Part shown: positions 34,070-47,222 of the stretch, one piece after another
Numbering within the stretch: position 1 is the first letter of the stretch
Layout of the letters: each line of letters starts with the position of its first letter
Source of the DNA: Earliella scabrosa
Taxonomy: Eukaryota; Basidiomycota; Agaricomycetes; Polyporales; Polyporaceae
Length of the DNA: 64,000 nt
NCBI GenBank assembly: GCA_022605405.1
Contig: JABYQQ010000004.1
Location: 1,674,001-1,738,000 of the forward strand
Direction of reading: 5' to 3'
Translations under genes and position numbers: made by a program
The notes under the pieces: generated by a model
Seen by the model: only the letters and a program-made list of their open reading frames with translations
Databases searched by the model: none
What the model was told of the DNA's origin: nothing

Positions 34070-34511
34070 GAGGTGATGGCGACTCGGAGATGGTGATTGA
34101 CCAGGGCTCTTCCTTCTCCCGCTGGGTGCGCCATAGAGCAAGGCCAAGGAATGTATGTGGGGAATCCGTCGCTGTATTTTCCGGATGTATTTCTACGTGC
34201 ACCTCGCTGTGCGAACATGAGACGAGTTGGAACATGTCGAGGAGCACTGCCGACGGCCCAGGCATCGAGCCGGCTATTCAACATACGCATAATTGCGAGC
34301 GTCATCGAAGGTTTCGCGGGCGATAATCAGGGAATAGAGCCTGGCGGGGCTTCCCAGGAAGCCATCAGCATCACTCCATTCACCTGCCCCAGGATGCCGC
34401 TCGTCCTCTGGCCTTCTTCTCTTCGTCCCTCCATGTCCCACTCGTCCTGAGCTGCCCCTTCTCTCTCTGCTCGCCGTCCATGTGCTCGAACTGAGTCGCC
34501 TCTAGCCAGCC
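34070..34511. other. Intergenic, nothing seen
   Basis: This is the promoter region of the following co-oriented gene. No motif stands out. Confidence 0.4.
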
Positions 34512-37226
34512 ATGGACCTTGCTCGTGCTCGCTCTCCTCCCGCATCGCTCGGTCGCAGACCGATCGGCCCACGCAGTCCGGGCAAGCCCGGTTCTCTCCC
34601 CGTCAAGAACATCATCCCGCTCGACCTCACCGCACGCCTCCAGGAGGAAGTACCTGGTGTACCCCGTACCGCGTCGCCCGAGCCCGTCAATGGCCTCACA
34701 AACTCTGTGCCAGGCACGCCCTCGTCCGCGCCGGTCCTGCTCAGGTCGAACACAGGCCGGTCCGAATCATCTCAGGCTGGTGGACACGGGAGGACAGGGT
34801 CAATCAAGAGCCAGGCATCTCAGGAAGATGTGGCTCGCGGCAGGTCGGTGACGAGGCCGCCGTCGACGTCAGCACGACAGGAAACCGCAGACGCCGTAGA
34901 GCGAGCACCAGCGGGTGGCACGGACGCCCCGACGGAGACGGAGAAAGGGGCGACGGCTGCACCCACGCGAGCGTCGGTGTCGCCCGTGCCCAGTGCCCGT
35001 GCCGATCCAGACATTTCCGTCGGGGACGAAGTCGTTCTGGACGGACCTGCTCTGGAGCCAGGTGCGGACGATGCTGTTTCTGCTCCCCCTCCCTCCTCTC
35101 CCCCCAGATCACCCCCTGCTGCCTCCCCGGAACTCGCCGTTGCTCCAGATATGCCCGCGCCTTTAGAGCTCCCGTCGCAGGACTTCTCTGCCGTTTCTCC
35201 CACAGATACTATCGCCGGGGAGATTCTGGACATGTATATCCCACCACCTACCCCGATCGTACCTCCCGAGAGCGAACCTGAAACGCCGGCGCCACGCCCT
35301 CCATCAATACAGACCGACAGTACTTGGGGGGTCAACGGGGTCAACGGTACGCATGAAGCGAAGGGTGTGAACGGAGTGAACGGTTTGCACGGCGTCGGGG
35401 GATTGAATGGGCTGAATGGGTACGGTAGACCCTTATCGGAGAAGGGCGTGCAGGCGAGTGTCCCTGTTCCTGAGCCCTCCACCACCCCTGCCTCGACACG
35501 AGCCTCTACCCCCGCTCTGCTCAAGATCGTGCCAAAACGCCCGCCTCTGGCCCCGACGACTGCTCTCAACCTCGACCCAGAGCCTATCAAGTGGAAGGGC
35601 ATGACCCTGGAGGCTGCTCAATGGACATTTACCTCCGAACAACTCCAGGAGACCGTCTCGCGAGCGATCCGGCAGTCTGCAGCAGAGTCGTTCATCCATA
35701 TCGTCTCGACGCATACACATGACGTCGAGCTCCCGGAGGAACTGGAGAGGTTAGAATCGGTACGTCGAGAGCGCTAACCGGTCTGTCCTTACGGTAACTG
35801 ATCCGACTGGCAGTTACGAGCGACGACCCAGGCACAATACAAGTTCAACATGCATCGGCGCGCGATGTTGCTGCAGTCTCTAGCCGCGTTGTCCCAATCA
35901 CAGCCCGACGGCGACGGCGAGGCGCTCTACAATCTGACGAGCCAGCTCGCGGAGCTCACCGCGTCCTGCGATCGGCTTCTCGAAACGCTCATGCGCGTCG
36001 CCGACCAGAAGGCACAGATTGCCCACGTTCGGGACCTCCACGTAGCCTCGGCGCTCGCGATGGCGCTCAGGAAACTGAATGCCTCGTATGCGAAGCGGAC
36101 GGCGGAGCTGCAGGAGACGCGCGCGCGGAACGATGAGCTGAAGGCGGAGCTCGAGGAAGCTTGGAACATGGCACAGGAGATGGCGCAGGAGATGGACGAT
36201 CTCGACAACTTTGACCTGTCGTTCAGCGACGAGGAGTACACGCCCGACGACGACGAGCCGTCCAACTCGGCGCTCGAGGCAGAGATCTACCAGGACATGG
36301 ACCGCATGAGCAACGTCAGCTCTATGCGCCACGCGGAGGTCATCGAGATCACTGGTAAGGCCGTCGCGACGAAAGCGATGATCACGAATCTCCCCAGCGC
36401 GCAAAACGACAGCGATCGTACTAGCCGTGTTTTCGCTGCGAAGAAGCGGAGCAGCAGAGCATCGAAAGCTAGCCTACGCATTCCACGGACACCCAAGACT
36501 CCAAGCAATGGCAATGGCGAGCGTCCGGACCGCACTTCGATGTACTCCATCCGCTCCATGCGTTCCCGCCGTAGTCGAAGCAAGAGCGTGCTTAGAGGAG
36601 AGCGTGGGGAGCGCGGGGAGGGGTCGAAAGACGTACCGGATGTACCCATCATCCGCCTTCCCGAACCGTCGCGTAGCAGAGAGGGTTCGTTCTTGGAGCT
36701 TGCGCAGACTCGACCTGGCTCACCGGCCGTTCCAGCATCCGAGGAGCCGCCGCCGCTCCCTCCAAAGACGGACGAAACAGAACACAGGATTCACATGAAC
36801 TTGGCTGCGAGTAAGCTACCTTGCCTGCATCGCGCCGTATGTTGTTACTAATTCGACCTAATAGTCCGGTCCGAAGAGGTGCTTCCCGCGGCCTACGATT
36901 CAGAGCCGCCGGCGACTGCGACGTTCGACAGCATACCGACCATCAACTACCCTGAAGAACACCCCCACGAGCCGCAGAAGGGCCCGTCCTGGCCTGGGCG
37001 GAGGTTCTTCGCGAGACGGGTGCATTCGATGCAGCCCCCTCTGCGCGCAGCTGACGACACGGCCAGCCCGGGGCAGGTCAAGCGGGCAGCGTCAGAGTCG
37101 AAACATTTTGACGGCTGGCCGTTCCTCAGCACGTCAAAAACACAACGATTCTCCGTGCCCGTGCTGTCCGCTATCCCTCTCAGAGGGAGAAAGTCAAGTG
37201 ACAGCGCGCCTGCGGGTCCCTCGTGA
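34512..37226 (+). CDS. Uncharacterized coiled-coil protein with disordered N-terminus
   Basis: Three exons, 34512-35759, 35814-36810 and 36865-37226, give 868 residues; phases 0 and 1 agree. Residues 1-345 are Pro/Ser/Glu-rich and disordered. At about 275-310 there is a short imperfect repeat of the unit NGVNG/NGLNG. From about 360 the protein is helical: WKGMTLEAAQWTFTSEQLQE, then a coiled coil of about 130 residues (LYNLTSQLAELTASCDRLLE, LRKLNASYAKRTAELQETRA) closing with an acidic DDLDNFDLSFSDEEYTPDDD. Beyond that lie basic Ser/Arg patches (SMRSRRSRSKS) and PxxP runs. Such layouts occur in cytoskeletal or cell-polarity scaffolds, but I do not recognise a named family. Confidence 0.82.
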
Positions 37227-39265
37227 TGCGAGTCGAGCGCCTCTGCACCGTTGTCGAGTTCTCGTGCTCTGTCCTCGCCCTCCGTTAACGCATCAATCCA
37301 TAAATGCACAGATATCCCTTGAACTAAGTTATCATCACGTATGTCCCACTGGTTCGGCTTTGTACCTCAGGTGCGTGTCGTGATGCGGCATTGATCGGAC
37401 GGTGCTGACCCGGCCTCCCGCAGATTGCAATATTTGTTTTCACCAGCAGGATTTTATTTGTCGTCCCGATCATAATGTCGCATCGCACTCCAGTCCTACG
37501 CTCCCCGTCTCGCCCCGAGTCCTCCTGCACAGTGGCCCCACGCATCAATCCCCATCCCACCACACTCCTTCCCTTGTCTCTCGAATCAACCATGTTGCCA
37601 TATCATCCTAACCGTACACATCTCTGCCCCTCTCTCACACTCGCCTGCTTGTGGCCGTTACCCCATCCACCTCATCTCTAGCTGTACCATAGTCATACCA
37701 GGCCCCTAATGCTGTCGTCGCACTCAGGCTCCATCGCCTTTCGTCCATACGCTTGCCTGTATTATTACCATACGCAATGTCGACCTATCCTGCTTTCTCG
37801 CGCTTGGTTCCCATTACCTCATATTCGCGAATGTCAACCATGTTCGCATACGGGATCTGCACGGTGAGGGAGGGCGTGGGACTAGCCAGAAGGCGTCGGA
37901 CAGCAGGCCCCCAGGCCCTCGGCTTCGGCTTCGGGATGTGCGGCAGACCCCTCCTCAGATGCTGCTACGGTGCCTATCCGCCAAAAAAATCCCGTCGCGC
38001 TCCTCAATGCCGCGGTACCCCGACTTCCCATTTCTGCACGGTTACGCCGCAGGCCATACTGCACACACCTGTGCAGATCGCGGCACCCCGCCATCCGCTG
38101 CCACTTGTTTCTTCACTCTGACCGTCGACTGATCGTTCCCGAAATTAGGGAGCTCGTGAACACTTGACCAATAACAGCTGCGTCGAGGCCGTGTGCCCCA
38201 GTGCCGGGCAATTGGCGACCTCTGCGAGAGTCGTCCGCGTACCCGGGTATTGGCGCGAGCGACGCATGTTGCAGGCTGGAGGTCATGCACGCCTGCATGT
38301 GTTGGACGAGCAGGTCACAGACTAGGATCATTGCTCGCGATTTGGGCAACGCTTGCACCATGCTGGAAGCGATGGACGGTGGGGCGTGCGTGAGGCATGG
38401 GGTGCCTCCCAGAATATCGCCTTCGTCGTCGTTCGAAACGAGAGGGGTTGAATGCAGTCATCTGGGTTCGATCCAAATAGGGTCTTCTCTCTACCAGCAA
38501 GGACGTGAAGGGCGACACAGCGATGTACGTCCAATTCGCCGATACTCTGTAGAGCTTCCGCGAGCATCAACCGAACTTGGCGCACCAAGTTTCGAACGGT
38601 TTCGCGACGCACGACGGAGAGCACTTTCATGAAAAACGGGGCATGAACATTCGATGTGCGCGTGATCGGTGACCGATATATTCGCACTTCTGCGCAATAC
38701 CTGCCGATAGAACTTGCACTGTACACGTACTAATCGCTCCACAGCTTGAACTCTGCATGATGCAGCTGCTCACCGTTCCCCGAGGATCGCCGCGGGCCAA
38801 CTTGGCTAGTAGTAATCCCACAGAGGGATCGTGCCGTGGACGTGCAGTCGTTCAAGCGTTCTCAGACGTGCTAGAGCATTGGCTCGCCACTTCGCCGCAA
38901 TCGATATCGGTCATGCTGTCCGAGTCGCCCATTGTGGCGTCAAGCTACCGAGGCACCATATGGACTGCGAGTCGGGTCTGCCCAGAAAGGAGACAAGGAA
39001 GCGGAAGTGATCGCACATCCAACTGAGCGAGGTCCGATGAGAGGCGCGACCCAAAATGCCCGGATACTCGCTGCCTAGTGCAGGTGCAAGACCAAAATCA
39101 ACGAGAGGGGCGACCAACGTACCGATGCTTGCATGGAGAAGAGCACACAGTACGCGCGAGGCTGCGTGATTTCTGATTTATGGGGACCCATGATTCGGAT
39201 ATACCGGTGACCGTATGGTGATTGTCGAGAGCTTGTGCAGCTCGAGTTATTCAAGAACAAGCCTG
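37227..39265. other. Intergenic, nothing supported
   Basis: About 2 kb. The open frames (37753-38121 +, 38201-38632 +, 38757-39026 +) show no motif. A GGTTCGATCC word at 38465 resembles a tRNA B box but no cloverleaf folds around it. Confidence 0.4.
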
Positions 39266-41200
39266 TTATCGCTCCTCCTCCGTATCGGGCTGAACAGGCT
39301 CTGAGGGAACGCTGGTGACGTCGATATTCGGCATGTCGGATACCTCGCTCCAACGAGCTCGAAGGCTCGCGCGGGCATTGAGATTCGTGAGGAGTGCAGT
39401 GGCGTATACTTCATCCGCGGTGGAAACGTAGGTTCGATAGTGAGAAAGAGGTGGGGAATGAGGGACAACGACAATGACACGTACTGTTGGCGCCTGTGTA
39501 ATACAGCAGCGTCCAGATTGGTCTCCGCGGCCAGCCGACGATCTGGCCGGTCGGTGAGCGTCGTGTGAGGAGAAGCATGTACCAATCGTAACGGGACACT
39601 GACCACGATAAGGGTCAAAAACGCAGATAGACTGTAACAGCCGGGCGGAACGATGAGCATCGTGAAGACGATGGATGCTACCAGAGTGCTTACCATGTTA
39701 ATGCGCCAGTGCTGACCGCATAGGAGGCCTATGCAAAGGAATGTCGGTCGAGACAATAATAATTTGAACAGGCTGTGGCGGAACTCACCATCCGCACTAC
39801 GAGCCGCTTGGATCGCCTACGGATGTTCTAGTTGAGGACAAGTCGGATGCATGGAGGGACTCACCGCGCGCCTCCTCTCCGTGCTCTGACAAGAAGAACA
39901 ATGAACGTCAAGGTGAGAAGGAATTCGGTCGTTGCCACCGTCGCGGTTAGCGCCATCTCAATCGTCTGGAGAACAAGACAAACGCGTTGAGTGAATTTGA
40001 GCCGTGTGAGAAGCGTAGAGAGGTCCTACTGGGCGTCGAGTAAATATCTCTATACTGCTCCCGACTTGCAAACTAATGCCAGGAATGGGATGTGAGCTAC
40101 ACACACCATACGTTGACGGAACGCACATTTGAACCAATAACGCTGTTCGCGCCGTCAACGGGACGCGTGGGATTGTATATAGCTCTATGACATACCCATA
40201 CTGAATGCTGTACAAAGATAGAATCATCGTCGTGAGCGTGGCATTCTATCAATGGTCAAAAGGGGACCTACCTAAGGATGCTGCGACAAGTGATCCCTTC
40301 TCGCCCATGAAACTCGTCGGCATGTGACAACACGACCATGCAGCAACGACTCACAAGGAAGATTATAAGCGTCAACCGCTTACTGACTACGATGAAACTA
40401 GTGTGAGTGGCGGAAGAGCAATGATGCGAGCCAGGTAACGCACGCGTCCATATGCGAAATAAGTAGTAGCTTCAGGGAGGCGTCAATATTGAGTGCATAT
40501 CAAGTGGACGCAAACGAACCACTGAACAATCAGCACCGTAGCGGCCTGAATACTCCAAGTTAGCAGCGCATGATCGGTTTGACACCAATTGGACACTCAC
40601 GGTCACTACGAGCTGTGCCTGGAAGTGACACCAGACCCTACTAATTAGCGAATTGCATGGAGGACGCAGGAGTCAAGACTCGCTTGCGAGAACCTGAACT
40701 TCGACATTGGCGATAGTGAGTGATGGCAGCTTGAATACACACCTACCAATGAACTTTGTATATGGTGTGCGTCTTGCCATGCCTCGATACGAATATGTGG
40801 AATGCTGCACCCGGGTGCCACGGTGAGCCAGACAGCTGTGGAAGAACGCGGTTTCCGGCTCACATGTTATCGATACCAAGAATGCGTGGAGGGCGTTGCA
40901 TACGAATACGGCGATCACCTGATCGCACAATCAGACAAGTGGGAGACCGAAGCTGGATTGTGCGACGTACCGAGAACTTGAGGTATCTCCTATCATGATT
41001 GTAGTAGTGTCGGTAATAGTAGCCTATTTGACCACATAGAACTTAGAAAAAGGAAGCGTTAGACTCGTCTCGGAGCAGCGATTATTCTACTAACCACCAA
41101 GGAGCCTGATGGACAACATAAAAGACCATTCCAGTGGCAGCGCTGGTGAAGACTCACACTCCGTCAAGGATCACGGCAACGAAGGACACAATTCGACTAC
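39266..41200 (-). CDS. DUF6534-type multi-pass membrane protein, copy 1
   Basis: This is a member of the large agaricomycete family of seven-helix membrane proteins annotated as DUF6534; function unknown. Recognised exons on the minus strand: a first-helix segment ending near 41154 (SRIVSFVAVILDG), 41041-40971 (LCGQIGYYYRHYYNHDRRYL), a helix near 40895-40845 (VIAVFVCNALHAFLVSIT), a segment around 40800-40745, a helix near 39735-39605 (ASIVFTMLIVPPGCYSLSAF), and the last exon 39408-39266. That exon carries the family's C-terminal signature ALLTNLNARASLRARW and an acidic tail (PDTEEER). Start codon and several middle exons are not resolved; limits at the 5' end are approximate. Divergent from the zinc-finger gene at 42703. 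Paralogue of the gene at 43988-46045. Confidence 0.68.
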
Positions 41201-42650
41201 ATGCACGCCGGATCGTCAGATAATGCACGATCAGCCAGAATCAAAGCGCGCACCTCTGTCTCAGCAACACTTCGAGTGGAAGCACTGACAATAGTGACAT
41301 TCTGAAATATGAACAGCTGGTGTAGATGTAAACGGTGAGAGAAGCCGAGACAAGGGGGGAAGAGGTGTGATGGTAACCGGCCAGATTGCACGTCTGTTCT
41401 TATCCGCTGAGAACCGCGACATCCCCTCGGCGAGGCAGATGGCTCCTCGATCGAGACAGCGGATGTGATCGACGAGAAAGTCATTGCACCACTGGCTAGT
41501 GTTGGAACTCATTACCGAGGGGGTTGCATACAAGCTACTCATGCGATAAAAAGCTTCGGTTACCGGGCAAAAGAAGAGCAGCATGAACGGAGATTGATTA
41601 GAAAATGGGTGAAGCGGTATGAGGGAGTGATCATACTAAGCGCCAAGCCAATCGCAAGTTCAACATGCCCTAAAAGGCAACCTAAACGCCCAGACATGAC
41701 GTCATCCATTGTTCCGCGCGCAATGCTGGGTGACACGTAGTCGGAACCATCGTACTGTAAACTATCGTAAAGTCAGTCAAACTCGCCCGGGAGAAGGTGC
41801 TGTCAACATAGCTCGTGTTCTATCTCCAGCCAAGCTCACGCTGACATATTCGTAGAAGTACACGCCATGTTTGTACCGGGCTCCCTCTGGTACGCGACAC
41901 CGCAGATTGGGCACCCTTACGCTTCGGATAGGGTCTGGTCGTGTGTTATACTTTCCCTCATTGTGCGTTTCTGCTTGTCCCTCTAAGTTCCCCGTCGAGT
42001 TGCAGCTCGCAAGTAGTACGCTCTCCGGCCCGTCGGATCGGTCCACTGCAGCGGTAAGCGAACTAGTTCAACTCAACGGAGTTGACTTGAAGTCCGTCTA
42101 CAGGCTCGCCAACGACATGCCTCTGCCGAATCCGCGGCGTGACTCGTGCCTACCGTTCTGGCTCTTTGGAGGTGGGAAAGTTGCCCGAGGAGTTGCTTAT
42201 TTCTGGTTGATCCTCCATTATCCACTGGATGAATTTTTCACGGCAGAAAACCTTGCCAGTGTGCCACAAACGTTGTCAGTAACGCTGAGTGGCTCCCGGA
42301 AATTCATCCAACCGAATGTAGCTGCCACTCATCATCATCACTATCGGCACCTGAACGGCGACCAGCGCTCACAGCACAATGCGTCCCACTGTCATGTTAG
42401 ACATCTCGCATGTAAGTAGTACTCTTGAGTAGCTTGTTGCATATCATTGCTGACGGTTCAACTCACCTCTTGTCACCTCTGAAAAGCATGAGCAGTATGT
42501 ACAACAGATCCTCGTGGTACTGCCGTGCTCCCTGTCAATGAACCAAGACCGTCGATGGTGACTCTCGGGTATCAGTGCCACCGGACGGAACTGAGCTTCA
42601 AGGGCGGGAGAACATGCATTGTCTGGAGTGCCGCTTAGTCCATTGCACAG
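41201..42650. other. Divergent intergenic region of pair 1
   Basis: This region separates membrane-protein copy 1 (-) from zinc-finger copy 1 (+). A plus-strand open frame at 41871-42419 (ends RHLACK) has no recognisable motif, though its length is notable. First exons of the membrane-protein gene may extend to about 41450. Confidence 0.4.
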
Positions 42651-42658
42651 TATAAATA
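42651..42658 (+). promoter_or_regulatory. TATA box of zinc-finger copy 1
   Basis: TATAAATA, 52 nt upstream of the start codon. The second copy has a similarly placed TATAAGTA. Confidence 0.55.
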
Positions 42659-42702
42659 TCACAGGTGGGCTTGTCCAAACCTCCAGAATCCACTCTTCTA
42701 CG

Positions 42703-43703
42703 ATGAGCGGGAACAGATACTACTGTCCTTCTTCCTCGGCTTCCACACCGCAGTCCACTCAAGACGCTCAGCTAGGTCCGCGCACACAATCAGGTTGCAG
42801 CATGGGTACGAGCTCGTCGACAACTCACACAGCAGTTAGGCGTGAGCACACCATGGGGGGCGTAACGAGGTATGTCTCAGCATCTCTTCATATATGAGTA
42901 ACACACCAGAGCTGAAGCTATGCAGGAGCGCGGTTCAACTCCCAGCGCACGCGAGCTATAGTTCAGACAACAGCACTCCACCCAATCTCAGTTCAGTCTC
43001 TACCTTCAGCGCTCGGGCTGCACCGATGACTAGCCCTCCAGACTACGTACATTACCCGCACTCGCCAATCGCGTCCCAACTACCGACAGCTCCTGATAGC
43101 TACTACTACCCAGCGTCAGTCCCAGCTCTGAACGTTCCTATCGCCTATGCTGCGCAAACGCAGGCTCTCTTCGCCCCGCCCACTCTACCGAGAGCACCTG
43201 TCTTGTCAGTCTCTGCGCCTGGGGGCCTTCCATCCGCCGATTCGCTACGAAGGTCCATCTCCGAGTCAGCCACTTACCCCGCTCCCGCGTCATCCCCACA
43301 TACGCCAACACATACCCCAGTTATCTACAACACACCGTCATCTGCGACCACCCACTCCATGCCCTCGCGCGTGCATTGCCCTCTCTGCAATAGGTCCTAC
43401 GGGCGACAACAAGAACTCGACCGCCACATGCGCTCGAATCACGCCGATAGCGAGCCGTTTGCCTGCTGCGGGGTACCGCTCGCACTCGCGCAGAGCAGAT
43501 ACGGGCTATCTGAGGGCGATATTGCAACCTCGACGCGCAAACGATACAGGAACATCGAGATGGTCGGCGGGTGCTGGGAGAGCACGTTCAACCGGAGGGA
43601 CAGCTACAAGAGGCACCTCGATCATACTGGGTGCATCGGAGACCAGTACGGCGAGTGGTTTCCCGGTAACCAGCGAGGTGTCGATCGGGGAGGCGCAAGG
43701 TGA
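42703..43703 (+). CDS. Atypical zinc-finger protein, copy 1
   Basis: Two exons, 42703-42869 and 42926-43703 (phase 2), give 314 residues. The N-terminal 200 residues are Ser/Thr/Pro/Tyr-rich and disordered. A C2H2 finger follows (C207, C210, H223, H228: VHCPLCNRSYGRQQELDRHM). A second, unusual cluster comes after it: CC at 236-237 (FACCGVPL), a 34-residue insert ending in the conserved core IEMVGGC (C272), then RRDSYKRHL (H286) and C292, that is CC-x34-C-x13-H-x5-C. The same two-part arrangement is in the paralogue at 47223, at matching spacing, so all these residues are probably metal ligands. Likely a DNA-binding regulator in the nucleus, by analogy with other fungal C2H2 proteins; targets unknown. 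Confidence 0.8.
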
Positions 43704-43987
43704 TGAGACACGCGCTTTCGGACTCGGTCGTTGCTACGAACATTCGCTATAATCACCAACGTGTTGGGACAACAAGGAGCAGAATGTACCAAATGTACGT
43801 GATAAATCGTTCTGATACGGAAAAGCAACATCCACCCCGTGTCCTACACCTCGTCAAGCGTCTGTGACCGCGGCACTGCCGCCATAGTGGTAGTTTTGCA
43901 TGGCGGCAATGTCCGACAGTGTGCGGATCTGGAGGCATGCGATCCGCGCATGAGCCTAGTGTAGTGCAAGCACAACGATTGCATAAC

Positions 43988-46045
43988 TCACGCAGGTGCG
44001 ACCGACACCATCCCGCTGTCCTGTTGTGTCATCTGCGGAGGTCGGGGAACTGGAGCAAGCGTGGTCACGGGAATGGTCGCAAAGTCGGTGATGTCGTTCC
44101 AGCGAGCGCGCAAGCTCTCGCGGGCGTTCAGGTTGGCCATGAATGCACTGCCGTAAACTGAAATGACGGAGTGTGAGATCGACAGTCAGGCATTTAGACG
44201 AGGTATTCGCTAGAGATGGTGGACGCACGATTTGCGCCGACTAGATAGAACATTGTCGATATGGTCGATTGCGGATAGGCCAACATCTACGATCGCACAA
44301 CAGATGTCAATATCGACACGCTATGCTCGGCGCAAGCACCTTACCGCGACTAGAGCGAAGAGCGCACAGACGCTGCCACAAATACTGAGTCACGAAGGTG
44401 TGGTACGGACATGGTTCAACGCACCAAGTTAACACTCCGGTAGACACCGTGTAAAATACCTATATACGTCAGGTTGCACCACGCAGATGGGAAGACTTCG
44501 TAGCACTGACCAGGCCCTTGACCAATCGGTATGATCGACTATGCGCGCATGTGAAGCGCACGGATGAGAGATAATCACCATTAATTGTGCGTAGTATACT
44601 CACCCGGCGCCGCCCTCCCTCGACCTGACGAGGCATATGGAAAAGCTGACAGTGAGGCAAATATCGGTCGCAACAATTGTCGCGCTGAGAGCGGTTTGTA
44701 CATTCTAGACGTTTTCGTGAGCAGACCATGCGTCGATCATCGACTGAATTCAGCTAGGCGCACCATGATGCGTTGAAGAACATCTACATCAGAGGCGTTC
44801 ACTCTGTGGCTGTACCGTCAGCGAGATGGGGCCGTTGATGCGGTGAACACACGCACATCCTCACGAAAATCGCTATCAAGAGCGACGACCATGAGCACGC
44901 ACTATTTTATGCACGAGGAACTGCTACAAACCTGTACCCAGTGCTGAGGAATAGGCAGGCGTGTTAGACCGGGATGAGAAGCCTTGTCCATACACGCACC
45001 AATCGTGCTTGCAATGAGTGCGGCCTCGCGGACCCTCAGCATGCAAGATCGTCTCCGAAGAATAGCTCGAGCGACTGCTCACCAGGAAAATCACCAGATA
45101 CCGTTGTCTGCTGACTGCGCATACATGTAGAGACAGTGAGCTTCTGCCCACACACGTGTCTTCAGTGCGAAGAGCTGCTTACTGGTCCAGATTCGGAATG
45201 CATAAAAACTGCGGGCGAGTGAACAAAAAATCTGTATACTTGATGATGGACGCTTACCAATGCACAATCAAGACAGACACAGCCTAATGACAGATGAAAC
45301 GTGAGATAGTTGTTATTGTCGACCTCTCCGTCTTACGTTGATGACAATCTGGGCCTTGCGGAACAGGCCTACGTGAGCCGTAACCTATCTGCAGGTGGGA
45401 GTGGCTCACAAGTGACGTCCTGCGTATTGTTGTCAGTGGGGTGATGAGATCAGCTAGACGGAGTGCAGGCTTACCATGGCAGCGTGGTGGGGGTTTCGTT
45501 ATGACTGACGATGAAATTGTGGTAGACTACGAGACCGTTGATATAGACACACGGGCGGATTGTTCAAAACGTACATGACGCGATGTAGAACGCAGAATGC
45601 AGGGTGTTGCAGACTAAGACAGCGGCCACCTGCTGGATCGCTAAGACCGATTACTACTAGTAACCCGACATGCGAATACGTACAGAGCCCTTGAGGAACA
45701 TCCGGTCGTGCGTGTAATGCCGGATGTAGTAGCCGATCTGACCGCAGAGGACTGGCAAGCAGGTACGTTGGCCATCAGTAGACTCACGAAGCGTGCCACA
45801 AACGAACCGCCATATAATCTGCAAGCCTCTCTGTCAAGAGCACGAGCGGGACGGACGAGCAGAACCCAGACGTACATTCCGTCGAGCATCATGCCAATGA
45901 ATCCGACCGCCCGACTTCCACAGAGAATACTGACCACGCCCGAGTTGATGGTTGGGTTTCCGTCAGCCTCAGTGACGTCAAGCAAGGTCGACAGATGATT
46001 GAGCAGACCAGATGGCGGCAGCGGACCGAGCGAGTGGTCGCTCAT
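43988..46045 (-). CDS. DUF6534-type multi-pass membrane protein, copy 2
   Basis: Paralogue of 39266-41200. The start is at 46045 (MSDHSLGPLPPSGLLNHLST) with the first helix SRAVGFIGMMLDG, matching SRIVSFVAVILDG of copy 1. Then come a segment LQIIWRFVCGTL and an exon LCGQIGYYIRHYTHDRMFLK (end near 45684), again matching copy 1. A later helix ICGSVCALFALVA is near 44390-44350, then YPQSTISTMFYLVGAN near 44270-44230. The last exon, 44157-43988, has the signature FMANLNARESLRARWNDITD and a Pro/Gln-rich tail. Exons between about 45600 and 44400 are not resolved. Divergent from the zinc-finger gene at 47223. Confidence 0.72.
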
Positions 46046-47151
46046 GGCGTCGACGGTGAGCAGAGGGGACGGAGGCGTGAATGAGAGTTAGCAGAAGGAT
46101 GGTCTGTTATTCTTTATCGACGACTCTCTGAAAGCCGATGCATTGGATCCACATTATAGGAGCGGAAGTGCCGTGATTTCGATCCAAACTGGGTCTTCCG
46201 CTCGTTTCCCCCGGATATTAAAATTTAGGAGCTTTAGTGGCACATCTTCTGGCTAGCATCTGGACCACTCCGTGTAATTGGTGATGATGGACCGCGTGGG
46301 GAGCTATAGGCGAAGTGGGAGGTTGAGAACCTGCAGGCTGCTCACGATGCGGTGACATAGTGCGACTGCCAGAGGGTGGGAGATATTACGTAATCATCGT
46401 TCGTGGGCGCCTTGGCATATCGTAGCCACAATCCCAGTCTAGTACTAACTACTTCGACTACATAGACCCGCGTCTTGCTTGGTGTTGCTCTGACTGATGA
46501 GGGTTCCCTGAAATGCACGCCTTGTAGCATACACCCTCGGCGAACTGTAACATGCCAGTTGCGGTTGGGGTGACATCGTACGCGCGTCCTGTCAGTGTGT
46601 CTGCCAACGCACGCCTGCTCAGGCCGCTTATTGGGCTACATCTGCCTCAAGTTCGTGTTTGGAATCCGAATCCTCCGTGGAATCGATGGTGAGCTCTACA
46701 CTTCAGTTAGGCTGGAACAAGTAATATCTCTTCTCAGGCCTGGACCTTACCATCTGGCGACCGTACAAGTTGTGGGGCACATCCAGGTCGACTGATGAAT
46801 CATCAGAACGACGTACGTCGACCAATCAACAAATCGGAACGCTCTAGGTCGATAAGTGACCGATGCAACACCGGGCGCGCAAGGGAACACAACATATGCC
46901 CGGACGCCACTCACCAGACGCTAAGCGTTGTCACTAAGTGATATCACTCACGCCTTCCATTGTGCCACTCGGTAAGAATTCTCGCCTATTCCCACTCTCC
47001 TTTCTCATCCCGTTGGGTATACAGATAGATACCCGGGATCCATGTGCACATTTGCTGGGATGCGACCGGTTCATCAATGGCGGGTGAGATTTCGCACGTT
47101 TTTGGACTGCATTATAGAATTGTGGACTTGCTGCGCGGTCAGGGAGGTCTG
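46046..47151. other. Divergent intergenic region of pair 2
   Basis: Region between membrane-protein copy 2 (-) and zinc-finger copy 2 (+), about 1.1 kb. No open frame with a motif. A TATA box lies at its right end. Confidence 0.4.
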
Positions 47152-47159
47152 TATAAGTA
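47152..47159 (+). promoter_or_regulatory. TATA box of zinc-finger copy 2
   Basis: TATAAGTA, 71 nt upstream of the start codon at 47223. Confidence 0.5.
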
Positions 47160-47222
47160 CCCGGACTCTCCGCCCCGCCGTTCCTCGAGCTATTGACGCT
47201 ATCCGCGCAACCTTACGCGACG

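Noticed and set aside
38455..38480. GGTTCGATCC word resembling a tRNA B box
   Set aside because: One base short of the consensus, and no acceptor, D or anticodon stems fold around it.
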